From Minisyncoccota bacterium (GTDB lineage Bacteria > Patescibacteriota > Microgenomatia > Levybacterales > UBA12049), in assembly GCA_025449795.1 (NCBI GenBank), contig JANWIQ010000002.1, positions 1 through 6,855 on the forward strand: a stretch of DNA of 6,855 nt, in the 5' to 3' direction. The first letter of the stretch is position 1; each line of letters begins with the position of its first letter. Below the pieces are notes generated by a model. It was not told where the DNA came from and made no database searches. It was given only the letters and a program-made list of their open reading frames with translations. The translations under genes were made by a program, and so were the position numbers. Below, in pieces: positions 1-5,514 of the stretch.

Positions 1-2
1 AT

Positions 3-32
3 TTGCCTTTTGCTTCAAAATGACGCTATAAT
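3..32 (+). promoter_or_regulatory. Sigma70-type promoter of ftsK, probably giving a leaderless mRNA
   Basis: A perfect TATAAT (27-32) is preceded 18 bases upstream by TTGCCT (3-8), a 4-of-6 match to the -35 consensus. Only six bases separate the -10 box from the ATG at 39, so transcription starting about 7 bases after the box would begin at or next to the start codon. No Shine-Dalgarno sequence is visible before the ATG. The -10 box is clear. The -35 box is weaker and lies at the window edge. Confidence 0.55.
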
Positions 33-38
33 AATTCT

Positions 39-2165
39 ATGGCTCGCCGTCGGAAAAAACTAAAAATTAAGCTTCGAAAAGAAACCGTCTACACTATCTT
101 TGCCTTAGGATTTCTGGTTGCAGGACTTTTGGGATTTCTTGCCTTCACCAGGTCAGGAGATGTATTTGTTACACTAAATGATGAGCTGGTTCGTTACTTT
201 GGCCCCATGCGGTTTCTTTTTCCATTTGTTTTCCTTTTCTTTGGCATGTTTTTTTTACGGCTGAAGATGTTTTTGTCCAAGCCTCATGTGGCAATTGGCT
301 ACGCAATTGCTTTCACTTCTCTTTCGGGTCTTGTCCAAGCGGGGGCAGTAGGAATGAAGCTATACAATATTCTTCTTACTATCTTGGGGAATGCGGGGAC
401 AGAGCTTGTCTATATCGCAGGCCTTTTTGTGGGTATTGTCGTTTTCTTTGACACCTCAATAGATGAATTATGGCATGGTGTAGTAGCTGTCCTCAATACC
501 ATTCCGAAATTTGTCCCCAGCCCTGCATTATCTTTCTTTAAGAAAAAATCCGACAAAATGGGACCTGCGATAAAACAGCTTGGATTGGATGAGAATGGCA
601 AAAAGAAAAAAGAACCCATTTTTCCAACCCAAAGCACTCCAGCGAAAGATATTGCGATCAATAAAAAAGAACCTGCTCCTCTTACTACAGAAAAGCTTAT
701 GACCAATATGCTTTCCACAACCAATGGTATTTGGGAAAATCCACCTTTGACATTGCTCTCCGATATGCCAGGCCAAAAAGCAGAACGAGGAGACATTAAA
801 AAAATAGCATCCATTATAGAAAAAACACTGCAAAGCTTTGGGATTGCAGCCCGCGTTGCGGAAGTGAATCTAGGCCCTGCAGTTACCCAGTATGCCCTTG
901 AAATTGCGCTGGGTACAAAAGTCTCAAAGATTACTTCCCTGGCCAACGACTTGGCACTTGCCACAGAAGCACCTACTGGGCAAATTCGTATTGAAGCGCC
1001 TATTCCAGGAAGAAATCTTGTTGGCATAGAAATTCCAAATAGATCTTTGGAGGTTGTTCCTTTAAAGACCATGCTTGCCTCTGGGACGATGCAAAAGAAT
1101 AAGTCAAAGCTGACTGTCGCGCTTGGACTTGATGTTGCCGGCAACCCAGTGGTTGCAGATATTGCAAAAATGCCCCATGTACTCATCGCAGGTACAACTG
1201 GATCTGGAAAATCAGTTGCCATGAATGCTTTTATTACCTCTCTTCTTTTTCGGGCATCCCCCGATGAAATAAAGCTTATTCTTATTGATCCGAAGCGGGT
1301 TGAAATGACTGGATACAATGGTATTCCTCATTTGCTTACCCCTGTTATTGTCGAGCAGGATAAGATTTTATCTGCATTAAAATGGGCTGTTGGGGAAATG
1401 GACAGACGCTATAAAATATTTGCAGAGCGAAGCGTCAGAAATATTGATTCCTACAATGAGTTATCCGGTTTTCAGGCATTGCCCTATATTGTGATTATGG
1501 TGGACGAGTTGGCAGATCTTATGATGTATGCTCCGGTGGAGGTGGAAGATGCCATTGCCCGTATTGCACAAATGGCCCGTGCTACCGGAATTCATTTAGT
1601 GATTGCGACTCAGCGGCCATCTGTAGATGTTATCACCGGACTTATTAAAGCAAATATTCCCTGCCGTATTGCTTTTAATGTCTCCTCCTTTGTTGATTCA
1701 CGCGTTATCTTAGATGGACCAGGAGCGGAAAAACTTTTAGGTCGAGGAGACATGCTCTATGTGCCGCCGGATTCTGCCAAGCCAACCAGAATACAGGGAA
1801 CATTTGTCTCGGAAAAAGAAGTACAAAAATTAGTGAATTTCCTTAAGGATAAAGCACCTGTCGTGAATTACACAGAAGAGGTTACCGAACAACCGGTTTT
1901 GCTGAAAAAAGCAGGCGGTGGGAGTAATGGTATGGATGGCCGTGACCAGAATTTAGAGGAAGCGATTCGAATTATCTGTCAATACGACAAGGCATCGGCG
2001 TCTCTTTTGCAAAGAAAATTATCTATTGGGTATTCACGGGCTGCCAAAATTCTTGACCAATTGGAAGAATTGGGAGTTATTGGCCCTGCAGAAGGAAGTA
2101 AGCCCCGTGATGTCCTCACCAAAAATCCAGATGAAGTGATAGCGCAACTGCATGGGGAAGCCTAA
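39..2165 (+). CDS. ftsK: DNA translocase FtsK/SpoIIIE family
   Basis: Membrane-anchored ATPase that pumps double-stranded DNA at the division septum and helps resolve chromosome ends during segregation. The 708 residues show the full family architecture: a basic N-terminus; about four hydrophobic segments (roughly 18-36, 56-75, 84-105, 122-138); a short charged linker (about 165-250), much shorter than in E. coli; the alpha/beta motor; and a C-terminal winged-helix gamma domain (about 637-695). Walker A is GTTGSGKS at 385-392 and Walker B is IVIMVDE at 484-490. ATQRPSVDVITGLIKANIP follows at 523-541, as expected for the family. The gamma domain, which in relatives reads polar DNA motifs, contains SIGYSRAAKILDQLEELGVI (662-681). 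Length is in the SpoIIIE range. The start sits directly behind a -10 box, with no Shine-Dalgarno. FtsK and RodZ genes are also near each other in Bacillus (spoIIIE, ymfM). Nothing looks broken. Confidence 0.97.
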   Translation: MARRRKKLKIKLRKETVYTIFALGFLVAGLLGFLAFTRSGDVFVTLNDELVRYFGPMRFLFPFVFLFFGMFFLRLKMFLSKPHVAIGYAIAFTSLSGLVQAGAVGMKLYNILLTILGNAGTELVYIAGLFVGIVVFFDTSIDELWHGVVAVLNTIPKFVPSPALSFFKKKSDKMGPAIKQLGLDENGKKKKEPIFPTQSTPAKDIAINKKEPAPLTTEKLMTNMLSTTNGIWENPPLTLLSDMPGQKAERGDIKKIASIIEKTLQSFGIAARVAEVNLGPAVTQYALEIALGTKVSKITSLANDLALATEAPTGQIRIEAPIPGRNLVGIEIPNRSLEVVPLKTMLASGTMQKNKSKLTVALGLDVAGNPVVADIAKMPHVLIAGTTGSGKSVAMNAFITSLLFRASPDEIKLILIDPKRVEMTGYNGIPHLLTPVIVEQDKILSALKWAVGEMDRRYKIFAERSVRNIDSYNELSGFQALPYIVIMVDELADLMMYAPVEVEDAIARIAQMARATGIHLVIATQRPSVDVITGLIKANIPCRIAFNVSSFVDSRVILDGPGAEKLLGRGDMLYVPPDSAKPTRIQGTFVSEKEVQKLVNFLKDKAPVVNYTEEVTEQPVLLKKAGGGSNGMDGRDQNLEEAIRIICQYDKASASLLQRKLSIGYSRAAKILDQLEELGVIGPAEGSKPRDVLTKNPDEVIAQLHGEA

Positions 2166-2179
2166 GCCGCAGGTTTAGG

Positions 2180-2331
2180 AAATCCCAAATCACAAGTAAC
2201 AAGCAACAAATAATAACTAAATAACAAAACCATAAATTGAAATTTGGAAATGGAACTTTTTTGTATCTTGCGCTGCCCCGCCTTGGCATGGGTAAGTACC
2301 CTTGGGGTAGAGATTGGTGTTTGGAATTTTA
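2180..2331. repeat. AT-rich intergenic repeat element 1, between ftsK and rodZ
   Basis: Fills most of the gap between the two genes. The left end, AAATCCCAAATCACAA (2180-2195), is identical over 16 bases to the left end of the next intergenic element (2974-2989). A degraded inverted copy, TTGGTGTTTGGAATTT (2315-2330), lies just before rodZ, so the element is bounded by imperfect inverted arms. Between them are AC/AAC-rich words and ATTGAAATTTGGAAA (2237-2251), then a GC-richer core (about 2270-2309) with short hairpins. No open frame here resembles a protein. Whether it is a mobile MITE-like unit, a terminator or a spacer is not known. I infer that it belongs to a dispersed family, since related pieces recur in this window. 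Confidence 0.6.
2290..2309 (+). other. Two mutually exclusive short hairpins upstream of rodZ
   Basis: The order is GGGTA (2290-2294), TACCC (2297-2301), GGGTA (2305-2309). The central TACCC can pair with either flank, so only one hairpin forms at a time: upstream with a 2-base gap (effectively a 4-base loop) or downstream with loop TTG. A surrounding CCCC (2276-2279) could also pair with GGGG (2304-2307). This is the most GC-rich spot of the gap and ends 28 bases before the rodZ ATG. Stems are only 4-5 bp, so a regulatory role is speculative. Confidence 0.25.
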
Positions 2332-2337
2332 ACGTAT

Positions 2338-2970
2338 ATGGTCAAATTAGGTGATAGATTAAGAGAAGAGAGAAAAAAACAAGGCTTCAGCATCGATGAA
2401 GTAGCACGGGCTACAAAAATTCGTATGGAATTTTTGGAAGCAATAGAAAAAGGAGAGTACAAAAAATTACCATCCAGTGCATACGCACAAGGATTTGTGA
2501 AAAATTATGTAGACTATCTTGGCCTGCCGGAAAAAGAATTGATCCCGCTTTTTAGAAGAGAATTTAATGAAAAAGAATTTTTAGGAGTTTTGCCGCAAAG
2601 TTTTACAAAACCCAAGGAAGTAGCGCTGGAAGGAGTACGGATAAAGCGCCCTTTCACTATTGGTCTGGGAATTTTTATTGTCCTTTTGCTCTATATATTT
2701 TTTCAGTACCGTGCAGCATTTTTTAGCCCTTCGCTTACCGTTATTTCACCAAAAGAAGCAACAATATTGTCCACACAAATCATAGTAGTACGTGGTACTA
2801 CAGAGCCAAATGCAACAGTTACAGTAAATAATATTCCTACCCTTGTTGATAGCAGCGGAGAATACACAAAAGAAATTACCGTATTCCCAGGGACTGTTAC
2901 AATTACAGTAAAAGCAACAAATAGCTTTGGCAAATTTTCTACTATAGAAAGACATATCAGCGTTAAATAA
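2338..2970 (+). CDS. rodZ: RodZ-like HTH membrane protein with external Ig-like domain
   Basis: Probable bitopic cell-shape protein. In well-studied bacteria RodZ links MreB to the wall-elongation machinery. The 210 residues read as: a RodZ-type HTH_25/Xre helix-turn-helix domain (about 3-62, starting KLGDRLREERKKQGFSIDE, with SSAYAQGFVKNYVDYLGL at 46-63 typical of the family); a basic juxtamembrane stretch ending RIKRP (101-105); one transmembrane helix (about 106-123); and an outer beta-rich domain (about 132-210) resembling bacterial Ig-like folds, with VVRGTTEPNATVTVNN (150-165). ATG 2338 is preferred because the HTH domain begins there. An in-frame TTG at 2314 would add eight atypical residues from inside the repeat element. 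No strong Shine-Dalgarno is present. The outer domain differs from the canonical RodZ C-terminal domain, and MreB is not in the window, so the shape role is inferred from domain order and from proximity to ftsK. Confidence 0.85.
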   Translation: MVKLGDRLREERKKQGFSIDEVARATKIRMEFLEAIEKGEYKKLPSSAYAQGFVKNYVDYLGLPEKELIPLFRREFNEKEFLGVLPQSFTKPKEVALEGVRIKRPFTIGLGIFIVLLLYIFFQYRAAFFSPSLTVISPKEATILSTQIIVVRGTTEPNATVTVNNIPTLVDSSGEYTKEITVFPGTVTITVKATNSFGKFSTIERHISVK

Positions 2971-2973
2971 CGC

Positions 2974-3065
2974 AAATCCCAAATCACAATGACCAAATCA
3001 CAAAACGTTTTGGAAATTGAATTTTGAAAATTGTTTGTAGTTTGGGATTTGAAGCTTGGGATTTT
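2974..3065. repeat. AT-rich intergenic repeat element 2, 3' of rodZ
   Basis: Starts four bases after the rodZ stop. AAATCCCAAA (2974-2983) has an exact inverted partner TTTGGGATTT (3041-3050), and a further copy, TTGGGATTTT, follows at 3056-3065. The left arm extends to AAATCCCAAATCACAA, identical to element 1. Inside lies a perfect 12-base palindrome, CAAAACGTTTTG (3001-3012). A hairpin with a 10-bp stem and the inner palindrome could form in RNA or single-stranded DNA. The stem is AT-rich and has no T-run directly after it, so it is not a textbook intrinsic terminator. The remaining bases up to 3088 hold only a weak GTATC/GATAC inverted repeat (3067-3071, 3082-3086). Confidence 0.65.
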
Positions 3066-3088
3066 AGTATCGTATTGCATTGATACAG

Positions 3089-3102
3089 TAAGGTTGACCT
3101 TA
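3089..3102. promoter_or_regulatory. Possible operator palindrome upstream of the small membrane protein operon
   Basis: TAAGGT (3089-3094) and ACCTTA (3097-3102) are perfect inverted 6-mers separated by TG. The site ends six bases before the TTGACA box of the promoter for the genes at 3144 and 3414. It lies outside the AT-rich repeat element and differs from it in sequence. Size and position suit a dimeric transcription factor, but no regulator can be named, and a chance palindrome of this length is possible. Confidence 0.35.
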
Positions 3103-3108
3103 GACTTA

Positions 3109-3140
3109 TTGACAGTAGAAGCTATTACATCTAATATAAT
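3109..3140 (+). promoter_or_regulatory. Strong sigma70-type promoter for the small membrane protein pair, probably leaderless
   Basis: A perfect -35 box, TTGACA (3109-3114), is followed after 17 bases by TAATAT (3132-3137). An overlapping perfect TATAAT (3135-3140) lies 20 bases away, which is longer than usual spacing. The TAATAT box ends six bases before the ATG at 3144, the same offset as the -10 box and start codon of ftsK. Transcription would start at the start codon or beside it, and no Shine-Dalgarno sequence is present. This is the best-matching promoter in the window. Confidence 0.65.
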
Positions 3141-3143
3141 TAT

Positions 3144-3410
3144 ATGGATCCTGCCCAATTATTACTCATTGTTGTTATTGTTGTCCTTACCCTTATCTTT
3201 ATTCTGCTTGGGGTACAGGTCTTTTTTATTCTTCGGGAATTCAAAAATACTATTAAAAAAGCAAATAAAGTTTTGGATGATACCGGCGTTATCACAGAAA
3301 GTGTCTCAGGCCCTCTTTCCAACCTTTCCATGCTTGCATCAGGCGTAAAAGCCGGTGCCTTTATCGCATCACTATTACGAGGGAAAAGTAAAAAACATAA
3401 AGAGCAATAG
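3144..3410 (+). CDS. Small membrane protein, YtxG/DUF948-like
   Basis: An 88-residue protein of unknown function. An N-terminal transmembrane helix (about 5-30, LLLIVVIVVLTLIFILLGV) is followed at once by a charged, probably helical cytoplasmic segment, REFKNTIKKANKVLDDTG (31-48). A short small-residue hydrophobic stretch (about 62-78) and a strongly basic tail (KSKKHKEQ) complete it. This order of one N-terminal helix and then an amphipathic helix resembles DUF948/YtxG proteins, though this one is shorter and I see no diagnostic motif. The next gene starts three bases after its stop, so the two are surely cotranscribed and may act together at the membrane. The start is the ATG immediately behind the promoter. 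A longer overlapping open frame starting upstream in another frame lacks the membrane-protein pattern and is not preferred. Confidence 0.75.
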   Translation: MDPAQLLLIVVIVVLTLIFILLGVQVFFILREFKNTIKKANKVLDDTGVITESVSGPLSNLSMLASGVKAGAFIASLLRGKSKKHKEQ

Positions 3411-3413
3411 AGT

Positions 3414-3743
3414 ATGGATAATCAGCAACATCATCACGGCAATGGATTTATGAACGGGTTTTTACTTGGGGCAATTGTTGGCGCTGCTGTGGTATTTTTT
3501 CTTTTTACCGATAAAGGGAAGAAGCTCCTCAAGACCATTACTGAAGAAGGTATAGAGGGTTTTGCAGATTTACAGGATATTGTGGGGGAAGAATTAGGGG
3601 AAGATGAGTACGAAGAGTATGACGAACCGTCCTACGATACATCTTCGGATGGAAGACAAGAGCATCAACGCAGCGAAAGTGTCCAACACGAAGTCCATAC
3701 CCCAAGTAAAGCAAAACGCTTCTTCAGGGGCATCAAACGCTAA
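3414..3743 (+). CDS. YtxH-like small membrane protein with acidic linker
   Basis: A 109-residue protein. It begins with a polar, His-rich start (HHH at 6-8), then a glycine-rich transmembrane helix (about 11-31, NGFLLGAIVGAAVVFFLF) ending in FTDKGKKLLK. That pattern, a small-residue helix followed by a threshold of K/G and a helix, is typical of the YtxH family. Residues 41-60 look helical. They are followed by an acidic, Tyr-rich, probably disordered stretch (59-74, EELGEDEYEEYDEPSY), then a Ser/Gln/His-rich linker and a basic C-terminus (SKAKRFFRGIKR). YtxH function is poorly known; in Bacillus, ytxG and ytxH are adjacent stress-responsive genes, and the gene pair here mirrors that order. 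No good Shine-Dalgarno is visible (AGAG at 3401-3404 is weak), so translation is probably coupled to the gene before it. Confidence 0.75.
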   Translation: MDNQQHHHGNGFMNGFLLGAIVGAAVVFFLFTDKGKKLLKTITEEGIEGFADLQDIVGEELGEDEYEEYDEPSYDTSSDGRQEHQRSESVQHEVHTPSKAKRFFRGIKR

Positions 3744-3826
3744 AATATCCAATATCAAATTTCAAATGAGCTTATTGTTTCTTTAATTGGGAATTGGTAG
3801 TATTGGATATTGGTAGTATTTGAAAT
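3744..3826. repeat. AT-rich intergenic repeat element 3, interleaved inverted and direct repeats
   Basis: Begins directly after the stop codon of the YtxH-like gene. AATATCCAATA (3744-3754) has an exact inverted copy, TATTGGATATT (3801-3811). ATTTCAAAT (3759-3767) has an exact inverted copy, ATTTGAAAT (3818-3826). The order is A, B, A', B', so both pairs cannot nest in one simple hairpin. TTGGTAGTATT also occurs twice as a direct repeat (3794-3804, 3810-3820) with a 16-base period. TGGTAGTAT (3811-3819) has the shape of an extended -10 box and could serve the downstream methyltransferase gene, though no well-spaced -35 box is seen. Composition matches elements 1 and 2, but the words differ. 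Confidence 0.6.
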
Positions 3827-3835
3827 TCATTAGTT

Positions 3836-4558
3836 ATGCCTAGCATTAGAAAATATACAAAAGATTTCGGGTATTCTTATTCTTTCGGTGTTTTCCCAAC
3901 GCTTGAATTACTTACCCATAGACCTGAGCACGTCATAAAAGTGGTAATAAGCCCAAAAGGATACAAAAACCATGGAATTGAAGAAATACAACTGCTTGCA
4001 AGGAAAAACCATATCGAAATAGAAAAATCTGAAGGCATTGTAGAAAAAATTTCCGGAAGCGAGAATACCTATTGCTTTGGCATATTTAAGAAATTTGAAA
4101 ACCACATCGAAAAAAATACTCAGCACGTTATCCTTGTCTCCCCCAGTGATATGGGAAATCTTGGGACTATCATGAGGACATCTCTAGGATTTGGGTATAA
4201 AGATGTGGTTATTATAAAGCCTGCAGCAGATATCTTTGACCCTCGTACGGTGCGAGCATCCATGGGTTCTTTATTTACTATCCGTTTTCAGTATTTCTCG
4301 ACATTCAAAGACTATCAACAACAATTTCCAGAGCAACATCTGTATTCATTTATGAAAGATGCCAAAGTAAGTCTTGAAGAAGCAAGTTTTGAAAAACCAT
4401 TCTCTCTTATTTTTGGCAATGAGTCCTCAGGCTTATCTGGTGAGTTTCGTTCAGTCGGTACGTCAATTGCTATTCCCCAAACAAAGCTTGTTGATTCCCT
4501 CAATCTTTCCATTGCAGTAGGGGTAGGACTTTTTGAAGCACAAAGAAAAGCACTCTAG
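3836..4558 (+). CDS. SpoU/TrmH-family RNA 2'-O-methyltransferase
   Basis: SAM-dependent enzyme that methylates the ribose 2'-hydroxyl of a tRNA or rRNA nucleotide; the target cannot be read from the sequence. The 240 residues have an N-terminal substrate-binding region (about 1-90, L30e-like by position) and a C-terminal SPOUT (knotted) domain with all three family motifs. Motif 1 is PSDMGNLGTIMRTSLGFG (103-120) with the conserved Asn108 and Arg114. Motif 2 is LIFGNESSGLS (191-201). Motif 3 is DSLNLSIAVGVGLFEAQR (220-237). DPRTVRASMGSLFTIRF (135-151) is also typical. There is no Shine-Dalgarno before the ATG, which is preceded by repeat element 3. The gene probably has its own weak promoter or is read through from the pair upstream. 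Its TAG stop overlaps the stop of the convergent mltG gene. Family assignment is firm; a choice between TrmH, RlmB and TsnR-like types is not. Confidence 0.92.
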   Translation: MPSIRKYTKDFGYSYSFGVFPTLELLTHRPEHVIKVVISPKGYKNHGIEEIQLLARKNHIEIEKSEGIVEKISGSENTYCFGIFKKFENHIEKNTQHVILVSPSDMGNLGTIMRTSLGFGYKDVVIIKPAADIFDPRTVRASMGSLFTIRFQYFSTFKDYQQQFPEQHLYSFMKDAKVSLEEASFEKPFSLIFGNESSGLSGEFRSVGTSIAIPQTKLVDSLNLSIAVGVGLFEAQRKAL

Positions 4559-5511
4559 TCGTATTTTGCCACATTGGCATTGTGCTGCTGTAGAGTTACT
4601 GCAAAATGAAGGACGCCATTTTTATCTGAGACATAATACAGATAGTCTGATTTTGGAGGATTCATAACAGCCTCCAGTGCCACTAGCCCGGGGTTACTTA
4701 TAGGAGCAGGGGGAAGTCCCGCGTTGAGCCGGGTATTATACGGGCTATCTATTACTAAATCATCTGCTGTTAAATCCTTTTTCCACCAGGATTTTTCTGT
4801 CGGTTGATACCCCAACACATATTCCACCGTAACATCAGAGCCAAGTGCCATGCCGATTGCTAGTCTATTTTCTAGCGTTGATGCGACATACTGCATGTCA
4901 TGTGGGGTTATTGCCTCGCGTTGTATAATGGATGCCAAAATAACTACATCTGATTCACTCATTGTATTTGTCTGTTGAGATTTTGCCTCCGCATATTTTT
5001 GACCAAAATTATTAGTCATTATGGTAATAATGGTATCTATACTTGCGTCACGAGGAAAAAGGTACGTATCGGGAAAAAGATACCCTTCATGCTGTTTGAG
5101 CGCATCGATCCAAGTAGGCGAGTAGCTTGGCAACTTATTTTTAAGAATTGCTGCTACTTCCTCTGCCCTATCTCCTTCCGGAATAGTCACCCAAATATCT
5201 AAGGTTCCATGCGTCATAGTCTTAATAATTCCATCAGCATTTTGTGACGGCGAAAGGCGAAAGTCTCCTGCCTGGATATTGCCATCAAGGCCTAGTTTTT
5301 TTACCTCCAGGAAAAAGACAATAGGGTCACGGATAAGGTGTTCGTTTTTGAGGGAATTAGCAATTGCCCGTAGTCCTGCCCCCTGAGGAACCACAAAAAA
5401 CTTCTCTGCCTTATCAAATGCATTGGCAGGTTGCAGACCATTTTGGTACCAGATAAAAACACCAACAAAAACTGCAATAAGTAATATAAAAAATATCTGT
5501 ACACGTTTCAT
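4555..5511 (-). CDS. mltG: Endolytic murein transglycosylase MltG (YceG-like)
   Basis: Membrane-anchored lytic transglycosylase that cuts nascent glycan strands and is thought to set strand length. The 318 residues show an N-terminal signal-anchor helix (about 5-22), a LysM-like domain (about 36-100, with VPQGAGLRAIANSLKNEHLI at 41-60), and the YceG catalytic domain. EGYLFPDTYLFPRD (142-155), ASIIQREA (193-200), NRLAIGMALGSDVTVEY (215-231), SPYNTRLNAGLPPAPISNPG (256-275) and YLYYVSD (290-296) are its hallmarks. Glu199 aligns with catalytic Glu218 of E. coli MltG. The usual first Glu of the ExE motif is Gln197 here. Length is close to the E. coli protein. The gene starts three bases after the stop of the phosphorylase gene, so it is probably cotranscribed with it; no clear Shine-Dalgarno is present. 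It ends head-on against the methyltransferase gene with no room for a terminator. Confidence 0.95.
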   Translation of the reverse strand: MKRVQIFFILLIAVFVGVFIWYQNGLQPANAFDKAEKFFVVPQGAGLRAIANSLKNEHLIRDPIVFFLEVKKLGLDGNIQAGDFRLSPSQNADGIIKTMTHGTLDIWVTIPEGDRAEEVAAILKNKLPSYSPTWIDALKQHEGYLFPDTYLFPRDASIDTIITIMTNNFGQKYAEAKSQQTNTMSESDVVILASIIQREAITPHDMQYVASTLENRLAIGMALGSDVTVEYVLGYQPTEKSWWKKDLTADDLVIDSPYNTRLNAGLPPAPISNPGLVALEAVMNPPKSDYLYYVSDKNGVLHFAVTLQQHNANVAKYD

Positions 5512-5514
5512 AGC

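Noticed and set aside
410..1318. Long (302-codon) open frame on the minus strand opposite ftsK
   Set aside because: It lies wholly antisense to the conserved motor and linker of ftsK and shows no domain pattern; its openness follows from the codon use of the real gene.
2314..2337. TTG start giving rodZ eight extra residues
   Set aside because: The added residues come from the inverted arm of the repeat element and precede the normal beginning of the HTH domain; the ATG at 2338 fits the family.
2703..3158. 151-codon minus-strand open frame across the end of rodZ and the repeat element
   Set aside because: It runs antisense to rodZ, spans the repeat element and promoter, and shows no recognisable protein features.
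3031..3348. 105-codon plus-strand open frame overlapping the promoter and the 88-residue gene
   Set aside because: It starts inside a repeat element and crosses a strong promoter. The overlapping frame at 3144 has a clean membrane-protein pattern, sits correctly behind that promoter and is tightly spaced to the next gene.
3744..3835. Short repeated words considered as a CRISPR array
   Set aside because: Repeat units are about 11 bases, only two direct copies, with a 16-base period and no unique spacers of normal size; no cas gene is present.
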